DNA from: Phellopilus nigrolimitatus
Taxonomy: Eukaryota > Basidiomycota > Agaricomycetes > Hymenochaetales > Hymenochaetaceae
Reading direction: 5' to 3'
Assembly: GCA_021029095.1 (NCBI GenBank)
Contig: JAJOHG010000001.1
Location: 620,001 to 684,000 of the forward strand
DNA: 64,000 nucleotides
Shown here: in pieces, positions 35,026 to 47,987 of the stretch
How positions within the stretch are numbered: position 1 is the first letter of the stretch
Layout: each line of letters begins with the position of its first letter
Translations under genes and position numbers: made by a program
The notes under the pieces: generated by a model
What the model was told of the DNA's origin: nothing
Seen by the model: the letters and a program-made list of their open reading frames with translations, nothing else
Databases searched by the model: none

Positions 35026-35568
35026 GGCGGTTTGAGACAAGGAGTACGTCGAGCGCTTTTAGGAATTCTCTGAAACAGAAAATGGAGAGCGTGTTTGGGG
35101 ACCAGCCGCAGACACGGGAAGCGAAGGGAGGGAAAAGGAAAAGGAAAAGGGAATAGGTGAGCGGAGGACACGGGAGCAGAAAAGAGGATCGCGGTCCTAC
35201 AAGTTAAACGTCCTGACTGCAGCAAGTCCAGACACCTCTTCTCTTTCTTCTCTTTCTTCTCAGCAGCGGGTATAAAAACAAACGAGCGACGGTCGAGAGC
35301 GAGGATGTCTCCGGCTTCGTAACGTGGCTGTTACCGTTGCTGTTGCGATTGCAATCGTCGCTAAGCACACTTCCTTCTCACGCCCTTCATCTACGGGCGC
35401 ATCGGCCAGTCAACAGCTCAACAGCCCTTACGGACCAACTAAATCGTACGCATCACAGACACACTAGCACTAGCTATGTAGGTAGAAGAGTGATTAATCG
35501 TCACCAACATGTCCATAAAAGAAAAGAATCCAGTCTCTCGAAAGTTTAGAATTATAAAAAAATTACAA
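35026..35568. other. Upstream region of the mucin-like gene
   Basis: About 540 bp. It includes a CT-rich stretch at 35236-35262 and, on the + strand, a TATAAAA at 35271-35277. Neither is oriented toward the minus-strand gene, so their relevance is unclear. No coding sequence was seen. Confidence 0.45.
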
Positions 35569-38120
35569 TCATCCATGGCTCGTCAGAGTCCAGTCCGATA
35601 ACGCAACCTGCGACGGAGTCTGAAAGTCTCCCGACGACATCCCCGGCCACTGAGGGTTGAAAAGCACCTCCAGAGTGTAGCTTCCAGCCGGTAGATCAAT
35701 CGTAATCACCGTCACGCCAGGGTTGTCCTGGTCAGTCTGGCCTGGAGGCAGTGCAGGATCGGTCGAAAGCCGAACCGCCTTTGCCGTTCCCAGCGTAGCG
35801 CCATTGGGCGCATTCGGGAGCTGCATAATCAAAGTTTCGTTCCCAATTGTCAGCGTAGCCGTCGTGCCACTAATGCTGACACTAGCGTTCGTGTGCATAC
35901 GCCATTGTATCGCTTGGCTTGCAGTGATTTCATCCTGGATCAGAACCTGCTTACGGTTGTTGATCAGGCGCACTCCACGCGAGAACGACGTGCTGCAGAT
36001 CAAAAGGATTTGAGGGAAAGTCGTCTTTTACACTATAAAGTAACTCACACGTTGAAGTAGGCAGTTGTGAGATCGGCAATCCAGTATGCAGTCGAGCCAT
36101 CTGGAACGTCAAACACAGTACTCGAGCCCTGTTGCGTTCCCGAGGAACCAGACTTCACGGTTGGACGAGCCGAGACATTTTGATTGGCCTGGCCAACCAT
36201 AATCGTGTTCTGGCCCTCTGTGCGCTTACGGTAGTACAACCATCGCTGAGAGTCCTGGTCGTCGCTACTGAAGTAGCCTGTAGAAAGGTAATCGCCGGAC
36301 CCTAACTCGCCAGCCCAACGCGTCCCAAGCGCATCTATCACAAAGTCTCCGCAGTCGAGATCATTGTGCGTCTGATGGCCCTGGAGCATACCCGCCTTTG
36401 CCGCGACATAAAGCGCATTGTTGTCGGTGAAGGAAGAGCGCATCGACGCCCACTGGTCAGTATGATTGTCAAAGAAGTGGTCCAGGGCAAGACCATCCCA
36501 AAATGCACCAGAGACAGTCGGGTCGTACCAGAACATCGCCCACGGCTCAGCGGCATCATACTGCTCACGCTGGTATAGAGTGTAGAGCGGGATATCAAAA
36601 TTTTCCGACATAAACATCATCCCGTTCGCGGTAGTCGAGTATTTGTTCGGACCATGATCGCCATAGTTGAATAGAGACGTCGCACCCTGAATGTACAAGT
36701 GGAAAAGACCCGTAAGATTAAAGTTGGGATTGTTGTGGAGCATGCCTTGGTCAGAGCCAGTGGCCGTCATCAAAGAGGAGGTCATCTCCGCATAACCAGT
36801 TGTGCCAAAATACCAATAATTGGCCGTCTCTGCCCAGGATCCATCGTCCGAAACTGCCCAGGCGCAGTTCTCCAGTGCGTTCGGAATAGTAAGACCCAAC
36901 AACTGCTGGGCAACGCCTGTAGTGTCGTCACCAAGGATTGCGAGGGCTCCCATAGTGAGACCGTTGTTGCAAACACAGTTCCAATTGCCTGTAGTGCCGA
37001 CGTTCGACCACCAGCCATTCGTACCTTGAGTCAGGGCGGCAAGACCAAGGTTGAGACCGTATTCAAGCAACGTGAAGCGAATCTGCTCCTTCTGGTCCGC
37101 CGTCCATACGTCGTAAAGCCAATCATACGCAATAGCAAAGGCGGCGGACATTTCTCCTGTATCAAGGAAATGGACGGAGTTCCACCTATCAACAGCAGGT
37201 CCGAATGGGGCTGAACCGTTGCCAGCAGCGTTCTACAAGACGAACCACATGTTAGAACGAAAAGCTCATAGCTATGGAACGGCTGAAGAAAGATTATGTT
37301 GGAAACAGAGAACACTTACCTGTAGTTCCATCCAGCACCGGTCAACCCATGATGTGTCATTGGTCATCCGATACACGTAAGAGAAAGCTTTGACGCGTTC
37401 CTTGACTTCACGAGCATTATCAAGAATACCACTATCTCCGTCCATGAAATACACAACAGGGGGCAAGGCTTTGTAGGCAGACGCATTTCCGAAGATCGTC
37501 TGGTTCCAGCCGGCGAGGTACGGGTCATGCGCAATGAGGTTAGGAAGCGCCGCCCACTTGTACGCTGGCGCGATAAGACGAGGGCGATCGCTGCGGACTT
37601 GGGTCGGGCTCGGGTTTGAGGGCTTAAAGGAGTCTGAGGGCCATGCGAGATTCGAATTAGTGGTGTCAATGAACGTGGGACTGGTGAATACGGCTGTGTT
37701 CGTCTGTGGAGCGACATGTTCCAATTAACAGTTGTTCAAATCAGAAATAGCAGGAACACTCACGGTTGCAGGATACACAGGCATCATGTAATCGCTGTTT
37801 GTCGAAACAGCGAAGCGCCCAACGGACGTCTTGGCATTGGCCGCCGAACTTGCGATGGCTGACGGGTCTTTGCTGGAGCTCGCGGCATCACTACTGCTCT
37901 TTTTCGACCCGACGACACCACCAACGACAGCGCCGATAATGACGAGGATGAGGATGGGCACGCCGAATTTGATCCAGTTGCTAATCCTTTTCTTTGGAGC
38001 CTGGGGTGGCAGAAACCCTGATGACTGGTTGTAGTAGGGGTCACCTGCACCATAAGGATTGGAATTCGCCGACTGATATCTAACGTGTGTGAGAGGGCGC
38101 TGACCCGAATCAAACGACAT
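35569..38120 (-). CDS. Heparinase II/III-like polysaccharide lyase with N-terminal membrane anchor
   Basis: Predicted polysaccharide lyase acting outside the cell on an acidic polysaccharide; the substrate is unknown. The start at 38120 reads MSFDSGQRPLTHVRYQ, a short cytoplasmic tail, then one transmembrane helix (WIKFGVPILILVIIGAVVGG), making it a type II membrane protein. The alpha-helical toroid-like part contains RLIAPAYKWAALPNLI and AFAIAYDWLYDVWT. The beta-sandwich part starts near GMLQGHQTHNDLDCGDF and VIDALGTRWAGELGSGDY, which resembles the heparinase II/III conserved region with its His-Asn-Asp and Tyr. NxS/T sites are frequent. Four exons are inferred, with introns near 37725-37760, 37235-37320 and 36003-36046. 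The last exon ends SDWTLTSHG. Confidence 0.83.
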
Positions 38121-38500
38121 GGCGTCTTGGCTCGCCCCTAAATGCTATTTCGTAAGACACGTGGGGGAGGAGGGAGAGGGAGGGGGTGGGTGGAGGAGGG
38201 ATGGTAAAGGAGTGGATGTAATGAGAGACAGGAGGCGATCAGCCTGCAAGAGGTATAAGACTGAAAGAAATCAAACCAGGCGGTTTTTTGTAAGTAGATA
38301 GCGAGTAGGGCCCTGTACGCTGTGCAAAAGGTGATGGAGAACGTCGTTCACGTCGAGAAAAGAGACGGAGAGAGAGCTAGCTGTGAGAAACTTTGAGGTG
38401 AAACAGCCCGCCGCCCCTTCTAAATACTTTCGGAGCACAAAATCGGCAGTAACCGGCACTAGTTCGGCATGCCCTCGCTAGCGGCACATCAAACTGCTAT
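38121..38500. promoter_or_regulatory. Upstream region of the heparinase-like gene
   Basis: 380 bp between the gene start and the MITE-like element. The + strand is G-rich (GGGAGGAGG-type runs) at 38160-38200. No coding motif was seen. Confidence 0.4.
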
Positions 38501-39363
38501 TAGGGGCGTTCAAAGTAGGAACGGAACGACGTTCCATTCCTGTCGGCTACCCAGAAAGGAAGGGATTATTCAGCATAGTGTTAGCAGCGTTACATCTTGC
38601 TTGTCATTCCACATTTTCACCAATCTAGCCTCAACCACTCTTTGCTTCAGCTTTTGAAAATTAAAGACATTATCTGAGATGTATTATATATAATGAACTT
38701 CTGAAAGTAAGATAAAATGTATAGCACTGTCAAACTTAATGATGGTGGTTGAACCCTCCTAAGCAACCGAGTTTAATTTCCTAGCTCACTCTTTGACTAT
38801 AATGCATTACCATGCTTGGACATGCTGGATGTATTTTGTGTATGTATCAAGTCTTTCTCCGACTGTTTTATAAAGTTTTAGTATTTTTATTGTTTGTGAA
38901 ACCCCAAGGCTAGAGTGTGTATTTTAACTATTTGAGCACAACAAGACCATTGACCAGTCATTTGTAGACATTAGAAGTACAGCATCACAGAAGTAATAAT
39001 ATAACTATGAGTATGGCAAGTGTTTGTCAAGAAAAAGTTGTGTTATGTGCAAAGGGACAAAATATGTTTTGCAAAAGGTGTTGATTTACAAATTGATGCG
39101 CATAATAAAACATCCAGAACACCCCATTAGGACAAAAGCATCCTAATATATGACAGATGCTGAGATATATTTGTTGGGTTCTAGTGAACTTGGATGGTAA
39201 AGAGTATTGAGAAGATGCATATATGCGCCATTGTCGCCGCCACAGTGCAAGCGGCAGATGTGTGACCGTCTGTGACTCAGGGATATAAGCTGAAGTAACC
39301 ATTTCCTTCTTTGGTAGCCGACAGGAACGGAACGTCGTTCCGTTCCTACTTTGAACGCCCCTA
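38501..39363. mobile_element. MITE-like element with about 50-75 bp terminal inverted repeats
   Basis: The left end begins TAGGGGCGTTCAAAGTAGG and the right end is its reverse complement. The match runs for about 52 bp with a single substitution (38501-38552 and 39312-39363), then continues more weakly for another 20 bp. Within each repeat lies a near-perfect 23-bp palindrome built on GGAACGGAAC. Both termini carry TA, consistent with a TA target duplication. The interior is AT-rich and encodes no transposase that I can see, so the element is non-autonomous. It overlaps the 3' end of the TatD-type gene, whose stop codon lies inside it. Confidence 0.87.
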
Positions 39364-40828
39364 TTTTTACTTCCAGCTCGCCTAGCATAAACAGATCGAC
39401 TGTATTTCTCCATGCATGCTCCGCAACCCTTTCAACAGATACGCCTTCATGCAGCCGGCTCATCACCCATGCGACCCCGCCAACGGAACACGGCTCGTTG
39501 CGCCCCTTCACCATCTTGCCCATAACATGCCTCTCCGGCTTCACCGCAGATGGGAAATACACCTCACGCAAGGCCGCAGGGAGTATATTTAGATGCCGCT
39601 CTGATGCATGCGTAGAGGTCATAGAACACCACGGGGCATCTAAATCGAGAACAAATGTCAGTTCGGCCGCCCAGATATAAATACATTCTCGGATACACGC
39701 GCCTGTCTCCAACATCAATTTGCCTGATGGGATGGCTTTCGCAACCTCCAGGTTGTCTTCTGTCTTCATCGAACATCCGTTGACCGAGATATGAAATCCC
39801 ATGGCCACCTGAAGCCATCCGACTTTTGAGCTCGAAAAGAAGTAGGACAAGGAAAGCACGTACCAATTCTTGCAACTCCTCCTTCTTCCCCGTGAAACTA
39901 TGCACGACGCCTCCCATGCCTCCTACAGAGCGGCCTCCATCGTTGCCAAAGCCCTCCTCGCGCAAAATCCTCACAAAGTCAGTGTGTGCTGCTCTGGAGT
40001 GCAGAAAAAGTGGAAGGTGGTATTTCTTGGCCAAAGATAGCTGGACCTCTGACTTGATTGTCAAAACTCTATTCCCAGCACATCGTAGAAGGTGACGCAC
40101 TGAAATATTGTTTCTGGACTTCTTTGCTCGCAAAATGCAGACGATCATAGTCTAGTCGGAGCAAATAAAATTAGGACGGCAGCGCATTTTATTTTAAGAA
40201 AAGACACTAACCGAGTCCGCATTCTCCGACAGCGACGACTCTTCCTTTCCCCTTAAGATTCTCCGCTATGGTTTTGTCCAGTGCGGACAGATAGCCTTCC
40301 GGCCCTATCTCGAAACTTGCGAATTCTGCGGAACGCGTCGGGTGGCAGCCGACGGTTGCATACAGGCCTGTAGTGCAATTAAGCTTGAGAGGGAAAACCA
40401 GGAAAGACGAGAAGACCCACCATATTTTTGTGCTATTTGAAGCGCCTTCTGAGACTCCTTTAGGCTCCCACCTGTGATAATCATAGACCTGACACCGGCT
40501 GCTTTTGCTCGCTCGAGCATCAAATCGAAATCATCTGAAAGAAATCTAAGGACACCGTTGACGTGCTGCGGCAATCGGCACACCTTCATGTTTCTTACGA
40601 CCATGGTGCATGCCACGAAAGACAGGATCTGTCAAGTTCACTAAACATGGAGGTCAGTCTGTCGAGCTCCTCAGAAACAAGGAGTCATATATACCTCCTA
40701 TATCTGTTATTCATGTTAAATCAATGTATAGTTGACCTGTAGCAAAGCAGCTCACCAATGAATTTGAGGCGCGTCCTGTCTACAGCAGTCTGTTGAGCGG
40801 TTTCCCTCTGGATGACAGTGACGGGCAT
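39143..40828 (-). CDS. TatD-family metal-dependent deoxyribonuclease (C-terminus altered by element insertion)
   Basis: TatD enzymes are metal-dependent nucleases with a TIM-barrel fold. The start at 40828 reads [20 protein letters not shown], then [33 protein letters not shown] and [10 protein letters not shown]. Family motifs follow: [71 protein letters not shown], and KLMLETDAPWC. This includes the expected His, Glu and Asp metal ligands. An exon of 9 nt (40695-40703) encodes part of D-I-G-V. One intron (39640-39702) appears to begin with GC. The last 73 codons (39362 to 39143) come from the MITE-like element, so the normal end of the protein is replaced. The catalytic core looks intact. 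Confidence 0.88.
40695..40703 (-). other. 9-nt microexon of the TatD-type gene
   Basis: The exon ATATAGGAG lies between introns of about 50 nt with GT and AG ends. Joined with ATTG before and TGAACTTG after, it encodes I-D-I-G-V-N-L, the family's first metal-site strand. Skipping it would remove three codons in frame. Confidence 0.85.
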
Positions 40829-41213
40829 TTTCTTTTTAAGTGTGCTCAGTTTTTTTGGAATGATGGGGTGCGGAGGAAACCCTGGGGCAACGCAGCGAAG
40901 TCGAAAGCCGGCGGTGCACCGAAGAGTCATTTACAACACATGTCGGCCAGTTCAAGAACCTGAGTCAGAAAAGACGCGCTTTGTGCCCGCGCTTCCGCAG
41001 AATGCCCTACGAAGCCGGTGAAAGACATGGATTAGTTAACACTCGAGAATCCATCCTCAAGCAAAGAGACTGACACGTGATTGTGCAAATAGAAATGATG
41101 ACTGGATCGGCGTCGGCGTCGATGTCGGCCAGACAATCTCATGACAGCCAGCACGCGTATAAGATCCGTACAGACCCATCTTCTACGACATCAACGACGA
41201 CAACGACGACAAC
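40829..41213. promoter_or_regulatory. Divergent promoter region between the TatD-type and thiolase genes
   Basis: 385 bp. A CACGTGA motif lies at 41074-41080. The stretch 41094-41213 is open in the thiolase frame and could be translated from upstream ATGs. It ends in ACGACAACG-type repeats that encode a threonine run. Confidence 0.45.
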
Positions 41214-42857
<1,644 letters not shown>

Positions 42858-42910
42858 TAGTAGTATTACACGAGCGCGTTACAGCCGATGGCTTTTACGC
42901 TCGTTTCATC

Positions 42911-44472
42911 ATGAACATCGACGATGACGGGGATGTTTCGCGCCGTCCTCTGATTCTTACTGCGTTAGCTGTCATCGCGTTGGTGTGGTACTGCATATTG
43001 TGGACTATCAGCATTCTAGGATGTCTGACAGGGTGAGTGCACATGGCACAATCCACAGACCATAATCACTTACAACATGTACGCCCCCTCAGTCGGAAAC
43101 ATCTTCGACTACGTCCGCGCTCGCCCCTGTCATCCGCACCTAAGGAGAACGTGCCAGGTGTTTCGGTTCTTCGCCCGCTGAAGGGCCTTGACACGAACCT
43201 GTTCGAGAACCTCGAGTCGACATTTACGCAGGAGTACTCGAACTTCGAGATCCTGCTCAGCGTCGCGGATGCGGACGACCAGGCGCTTAGCGTCGTGCGT
43301 AGCCTGCTGGAAAAGTACCCACAAGTGGACGCAAAGGTTGTCATAGGTGCGCATACTACCATCACTGTCTGCAGCGAAAGGGTCTGAGGGAGATATGTAT
43401 TGATGCAGGCGAAGAGGTCGTTGGCGTGAACCCGAAAGTCAACAATCTCATTCCTGCGTACAAGCAAGCTAAAAATGACATTCTATGGATTCTCGACTCG
43501 AACGTCCTTGTTACCCCGGGAACGCTCGCGCGCTCCGTTGACTCGCTCGTCGGGCCGCCTGCGAGCGCCGAGAAGTCTAAATCGAATAAGCACCGCATCG
43601 GCCTCGTGCATCACGTTCCCTTCGCCTTTGTCTCTGAGCAGGCTTTCGGCTCGCGCATCGAGGAGGCGTTCCTCAACACGAACCATGCGAAGATGTATCT
43701 TGCGATTAACCGCGTCGCAATTGAATCGTGCGTTGTCGGCAAGTCATGCATGTACCGCCGCTCGGACCTCGAGCGAGTCACAGGCGACCTCAAACCTGAG
43801 CAGCATGCCGCGCCCGATGTCATCTCGAACTCCGGCGCGCCGCTCCCTGTAGACGGGCGAGAAAGAGGTCTCGCCGCGTTCGGACGCTTCCTCGCGGAGG
43901 ACAACATGATCGCGTCTGCGCTCTGGCACGAGCTGGGATTGCGGCACGCGCTGGGGTGTGACGTCGCGGGAAACGCAGTGGGTAACATGCCTATCTCTGC
44001 GTATGTGCAGCGGCGCGTGCGCTGGATCCGTGTGCGCAAGCACATGGTCGCGGTTGCGACACTCGTCGAGCCCTTTACGGAATGCGTTATGCTCAGTATT
44101 ATCGCAGCCTGGGCTGCTCATCGTCTATGGGGTGTCCCGCGCTGGCTCGTGCTTCTGCTGCATTATCCTGCGTGGATCGCGCTCGATTTGGACGTGTACG
44201 ATAGCCTCGCGGGCTTCTACTTGCCCGTGGAAAAGCGCTGGAGTTTTTTAATAGCGTGGGCGATGCGCGAGCTTTTGGCGCTTCCAATATGGTTTCTGGG
44301 AATGGTAGGCAGCGAGGTCGAATGGAGGGGGAAGCGGTACCGAATACTGAGAAATGGCGAAACTGCAAGAGCTGCGCCAAACGGTAGCTGGTGGTCCTTT
44401 CTTTCTCGGAGGAAAAAGAGAGACGGCTATGAACAGCTTGAGCAGGAAGGTGTTGCGCTGAACGAACAATGA
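42911..44472 (+). CDS. Ceramide glucosyltransferase (glucosylceramide synthase, GT21)
   Basis: Transfers glucose from UDP-glucose to ceramide in the Golgi, making fungal glucosylceramide. The exons 42911-43032, 43093-43346 and 43409-44472 give 479 residues. The N-terminal membrane helix (ILTALAVIALVWYCILWTIS) is followed by the family motifs PGVSVLRPLKGLDTNL, SVADADD (D1), ILDSNVLVTPG (D2), FLAEDNM (D3) and QRRVRW (the (Q/R)xxRW motif). C-terminal hydrophobic stretches near AFTECVMLSIIAAW-like and WLVLLLHYPAW positions fit the usual membrane association. All motif residues are present. It begins 181 bp after the thiolase stop, on the same strand. Confidence 0.95.
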
Positions 44473-45174
44473 CAGCACTTTGAACTATCTGTCAATGCGC
44501 TGGGGTCCTCAAAGGACTAGATACTCTGCTCTCGAACGAAGAATTTGCAGTATAAAATGTGTCATCTGAAGGCTTTAAAAATGTTTTGTGTCAAGTAAAT
44601 CCTTTCTCGCGTGCCGATTTTGCTTGTAATGGGTTTCATCCTATAGTATGTAACAGAGTTGCTTCAAATTAGCGCTGGGCTGCTTTTCAACGATATACTG
44701 TGGCTATCAAATAAATATGCATTCGGCGTTGACGTTGCTCGGTGTTGCGCGTTCCTTCTTAGCGAAATCGGAGGTGTTGTTTTTTGAAGGCTAGCAAGGA
44801 TGCAGAGGCGTGCTGAGCGAAACTCAAAATCGAGCACAATGTCGTTGTTTACACCAAAAAGGTCTCTGGATGTGCAAAGCTCCATCCAGGTAGGTACATG
44901 TACATGTACGCGTTTCCTCAGATTTACGACACGTATCAGTTCCTTTTTCTTTTCAGCAAATGTAGCCTTTCGGGCTTCGCCGTTGCATAAAGTTGAGTGT
45001 AGCTAATACAAACTCCATAGCTAACTTGGTTCGAAGAAATCGACACGTACGGCGATAGCCAAGCCACAAATGTGGTTTTCGCGCAGATCTTCTCCTGGTC
45101 GGATGTAATTGTAGCACCTGACCAGATGATCGTCACCGGCGCGTCGTTCGACAACTTACTTCTTGTCGTCAGAC
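44473..45174. promoter_or_regulatory. Intergenic region upstream of the P450 gene
   Basis: About 700 bp. It holds a 16-bp perfect palindrome GTACATGTACATGTAC at 44894-44909, about 266 bp upstream of the P450 start. Small open frames at 44800-45006 and 44664-44885 show no recognisable motif. Confidence 0.5.
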
Positions 45175-47602
45175 ATGATGGATCTGCCTTCAAAATTGAC
45201 CATCTACGCATTCCTTTTTACGTTTGCCTTGCTATGGATTACGCGGCGTATAGTAGCATATAAGCGCTTGCTTACTCTCTACCAGTATTCTTGCACTTCA
45301 GTCGTTACTTGGAGGTTATAGCTAACTCGTCTTTCTTTCAGTGATATCCCTGGTCCCCGCTTCTTTGCCTTCTCGCTCGGACTACTGAATTTTAGGGCAC
45401 ATCCACCATACATCACACCCCCAAGAAATTTTGGTTTTCATTCCAAACACGCAGGTACGCTGCCAACCGTTTCTTGTCTTTGATTCCATTGGTTTTTAAT
45501 AAGAGATCGCCAGAATATGAGAGATTCGGTTGGGATGTCATTTCCTTCATATTTGCATGGCCTTCTTCCCGGGCGACTATTTGGGTAGCAGATCCCTATG
45601 CTATTAAAGTTCGCCTTTCCTATCTTCTCTTATTGTGGATTAAGAACAAGCCCTGTAACAGGAAATTGTCCAATCAAGAGACAGATTTGTCAAGCCTGTT
45701 GCAATGTACAAAATATTGTCGTTCTATGGTGGTAACATAGTCGCCTCCGAAAAGGAAGAGTGGAAAAGACATCGGAGAGTCGCTCAGCCAGCGTTTTCAG
45801 AGGTCATACGCTCTTTCAACGTGACAGAACACTGACAGAAGAAGCTGACAGAGTTTTCAACAGAAAAACAATAAACTGGTTTGGGACGAATCTTCTCGTA
45901 TCGTCAGCGAGATGATAGAGACATGGGGACCTAACCAGGATACAGTCGAGGTCGACCACGTCGTCTCGATCACCCTTCCGGTAAGACAATGCTTCAAACA
46001 TCGCGAATTGGGCGACTAATAATATTCATTGCGAAACCTCTATGCTCAGATAGCACTAATGATCATCGGCTCCGCTGGCTTTGGCCAACAAGTGTCATGG
46101 GACGAAGACATGGTTGTGCCTGCCGGTCACAAGATGTCATTTAGGACCGCTTTGAGCACAGTGTGCAAGGACCTTTTTCTCAAGCTGCTGGTTCCAAACT
46201 GGGCGTCAGGCCTAACACAGCGGTATCGAAACATCTATACTGCATTTGATGAACTGCAGGTAAGGAAGTATGCAAAACCTTGACCTTACGAACATCAACT
46301 GGACTGCCTTGTCGTAGCTTTACATGGAAGAGATGATCAAAGAACGACAAAGTGCATCGAATGACAACTCGAACCACGATCTTTTCAGTAATCTCATTCA
46401 AGCGAGCGAAGAGTCTATTCTAGGGCATAAATTGTCTCCTGAGGAACTGATGGGTATAAACATCGTCGTTTTTTCTAAATTGCTGAAGACTGATAATATT
46501 CTCTTATTAGGGGATACGTTCATTTTTCTCGTGGCTGGTCATGAGGTGTTTGAAGACTCTTAGTGATCATATATTCCATTCGCTGAAAAAAAGAGAGCAG
46601 ACATCTGCTCATACTCTTGCCTTCACATTTGCTCTCCTCGCTCTTTACGAGGATGAACAGGAGCTCCTCTATCAACAATTGAAGGAAACAATTCCTGAAG
46701 GTCGTGTGCCAGTGAGTAATTCACTGTTTGCTGGGCTATGCAGCAAACATGATAGCCGTTCGAAGACATATGAAGATATGCCTCTGTTGACACGTTCGAT
46801 GGCGTGAGGCTTACACGGGTTTTTGTCGTTTGTGTCAGCTACCTAATGCGTTTACAGTGTATTTTATGAAACCCTTCGCCTATTTCCACCTGTGAGATTT
46901 ACTCTTCTCGCCTTCCTTCTGCATCGCTTTAGTTCAGTTTGAATAGGTAAACGTCATTCCGAAGGTCGCTGTCGAGGATACGACACTCTCCTTTAGCCCT
47001 GCCGTTCGCTCGAGTCAGGAGTGTGCCACCAAAGACTATCGCGGCCCGCGTCGGACAGTTCACATTCCGAAGGACGCACGAATCAGCATTCACACTCCTG
47101 GTTTGCATTACAACCGTACGCATGTCATATTAGAAATACAAGCTCTTCCCTGAACACATTTATGCCCTCGGGTACGCAGCACGGTACTGGAAAGACCCTC
47201 ACGAGTTTAAGCCTTCGCGTTTCTTAGAGGACTGGCCACATGAGGCTTTCTTGCCTTTCTCCGGTGGCGCCCGTGCATGCATCGGTCGTCGGTAAGCCCG
47301 CACTTCCGACGCCACGAGGCGAGTGCTTATTTAGTTGATGGGCGCTGTTGCAGATTTTTCGAGACTGAAGGGATTGCGACGTTGTCTGTGCTTGTGACGA
47401 AGTATAAGATCGAGGTGAAGAATGATCCACGGTTCTATGGAGAAACTTTCGAGGCAAAGAAAGAAAGGATATTGAAGTGTAAAGCAGGATTGACTTTGAC
47501 GTACGCTCCGTTTACTGTATCTCACTTGCTGCTGAGCGCTCATTTTTCTGCAGACCAGTCCATGTCCCTCTGCTGTTTAGACGGCGTATACAGTTGTTTT
47601 AG
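45175..47602 (+). CDS. Cytochrome P450 monooxygenase
   Basis: Microsomal heme-thiolate monooxygenase; the substrate is unknown. The start at 45175 or 45178 gives a membrane anchor (MDLPSKLTIYAFLFTFALLW). The hinge DIPGPRFF follows, then WKRHRRVAQPAFSE, the I-helix AGHETSAHTLAF, the K-helix YETLRLFPP (ExxR), FKPSRFLEDWP and the heme-ligand motif FSGGARACIGRR. The sequence is cut into about 15 exons by 14 short introns. Apparent frameshifts at 45450-45520 and 45610-45680 disappear when the introns end at CGCCAG and TAACAG, giving KHAEYERFGWD and AIKEIVQSRDRF. I therefore consider the gene intact. Sequence style resembles multi-intron basidiomycete P450s of the CYP5037/CYP5144-like kind, but no family can be assigned by eye. 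Confidence 0.9.
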
Positions 47603-47987
47603 TACGAAAGTATTTTACGAAGAAATCATTATGTTCCAATTTTTTTTCGCGAGAAGAACAAATCGCGATCCGGTAGTTACTTACATAAGTCTAAGTTACT
47701 TGGACTTAAGGGCAGAGTCGTTTAGTCGGTTCCACTAAAATCTCCTTCCGTCCCCCCACAACGCTGCCGTCCATCCTCACTCCTCATTCCTGTACATCTC
47801 ATATTGTCCACTCGCTTCACTTTCTGGCCTCCACTTCTGGCTTTTTGTTAAGGTCCAGATAAACCACCGTCATAACGAACACGCTATAACAAGCCTCCCC
47901 GAGTCAATCAACCTCCAAAACTCAATCTCGTCCCCTACTCCCCTCGCTTCACAAAACAAGGCCAAGTCCGATTCTATTTCAAGGACG
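47603..47987. other. Intergenic region between the P450 and RRM-protein genes
   Basis: 385 bp. A pyrimidine-rich run (47740-47850) lies upstream of the next gene, as is common in fungal promoters. No gene was seen. Confidence 0.45.

Noticed and set aside
35236..35277. CT block plus TATAAAA as a promoter for a + strand gene
   Set aside because: No + strand coding sequence follows; the next real gene is on the minus strand.
44664..45006. Small genes between ceramide glucosyltransferase and the P450
   Set aside because: The open frames on each strand are about 70 codons, show no motif, and overlap each other.
45420..45690. Apparent frameshifts suggesting a P450 pseudogene
   Set aside because: Using the acceptor sites CGCCAG (before AATATGAG) and TAACAG (before GAAATTGTCC) restores a continuous frame with conserved P450 sequence, and all catalytic motifs are present.
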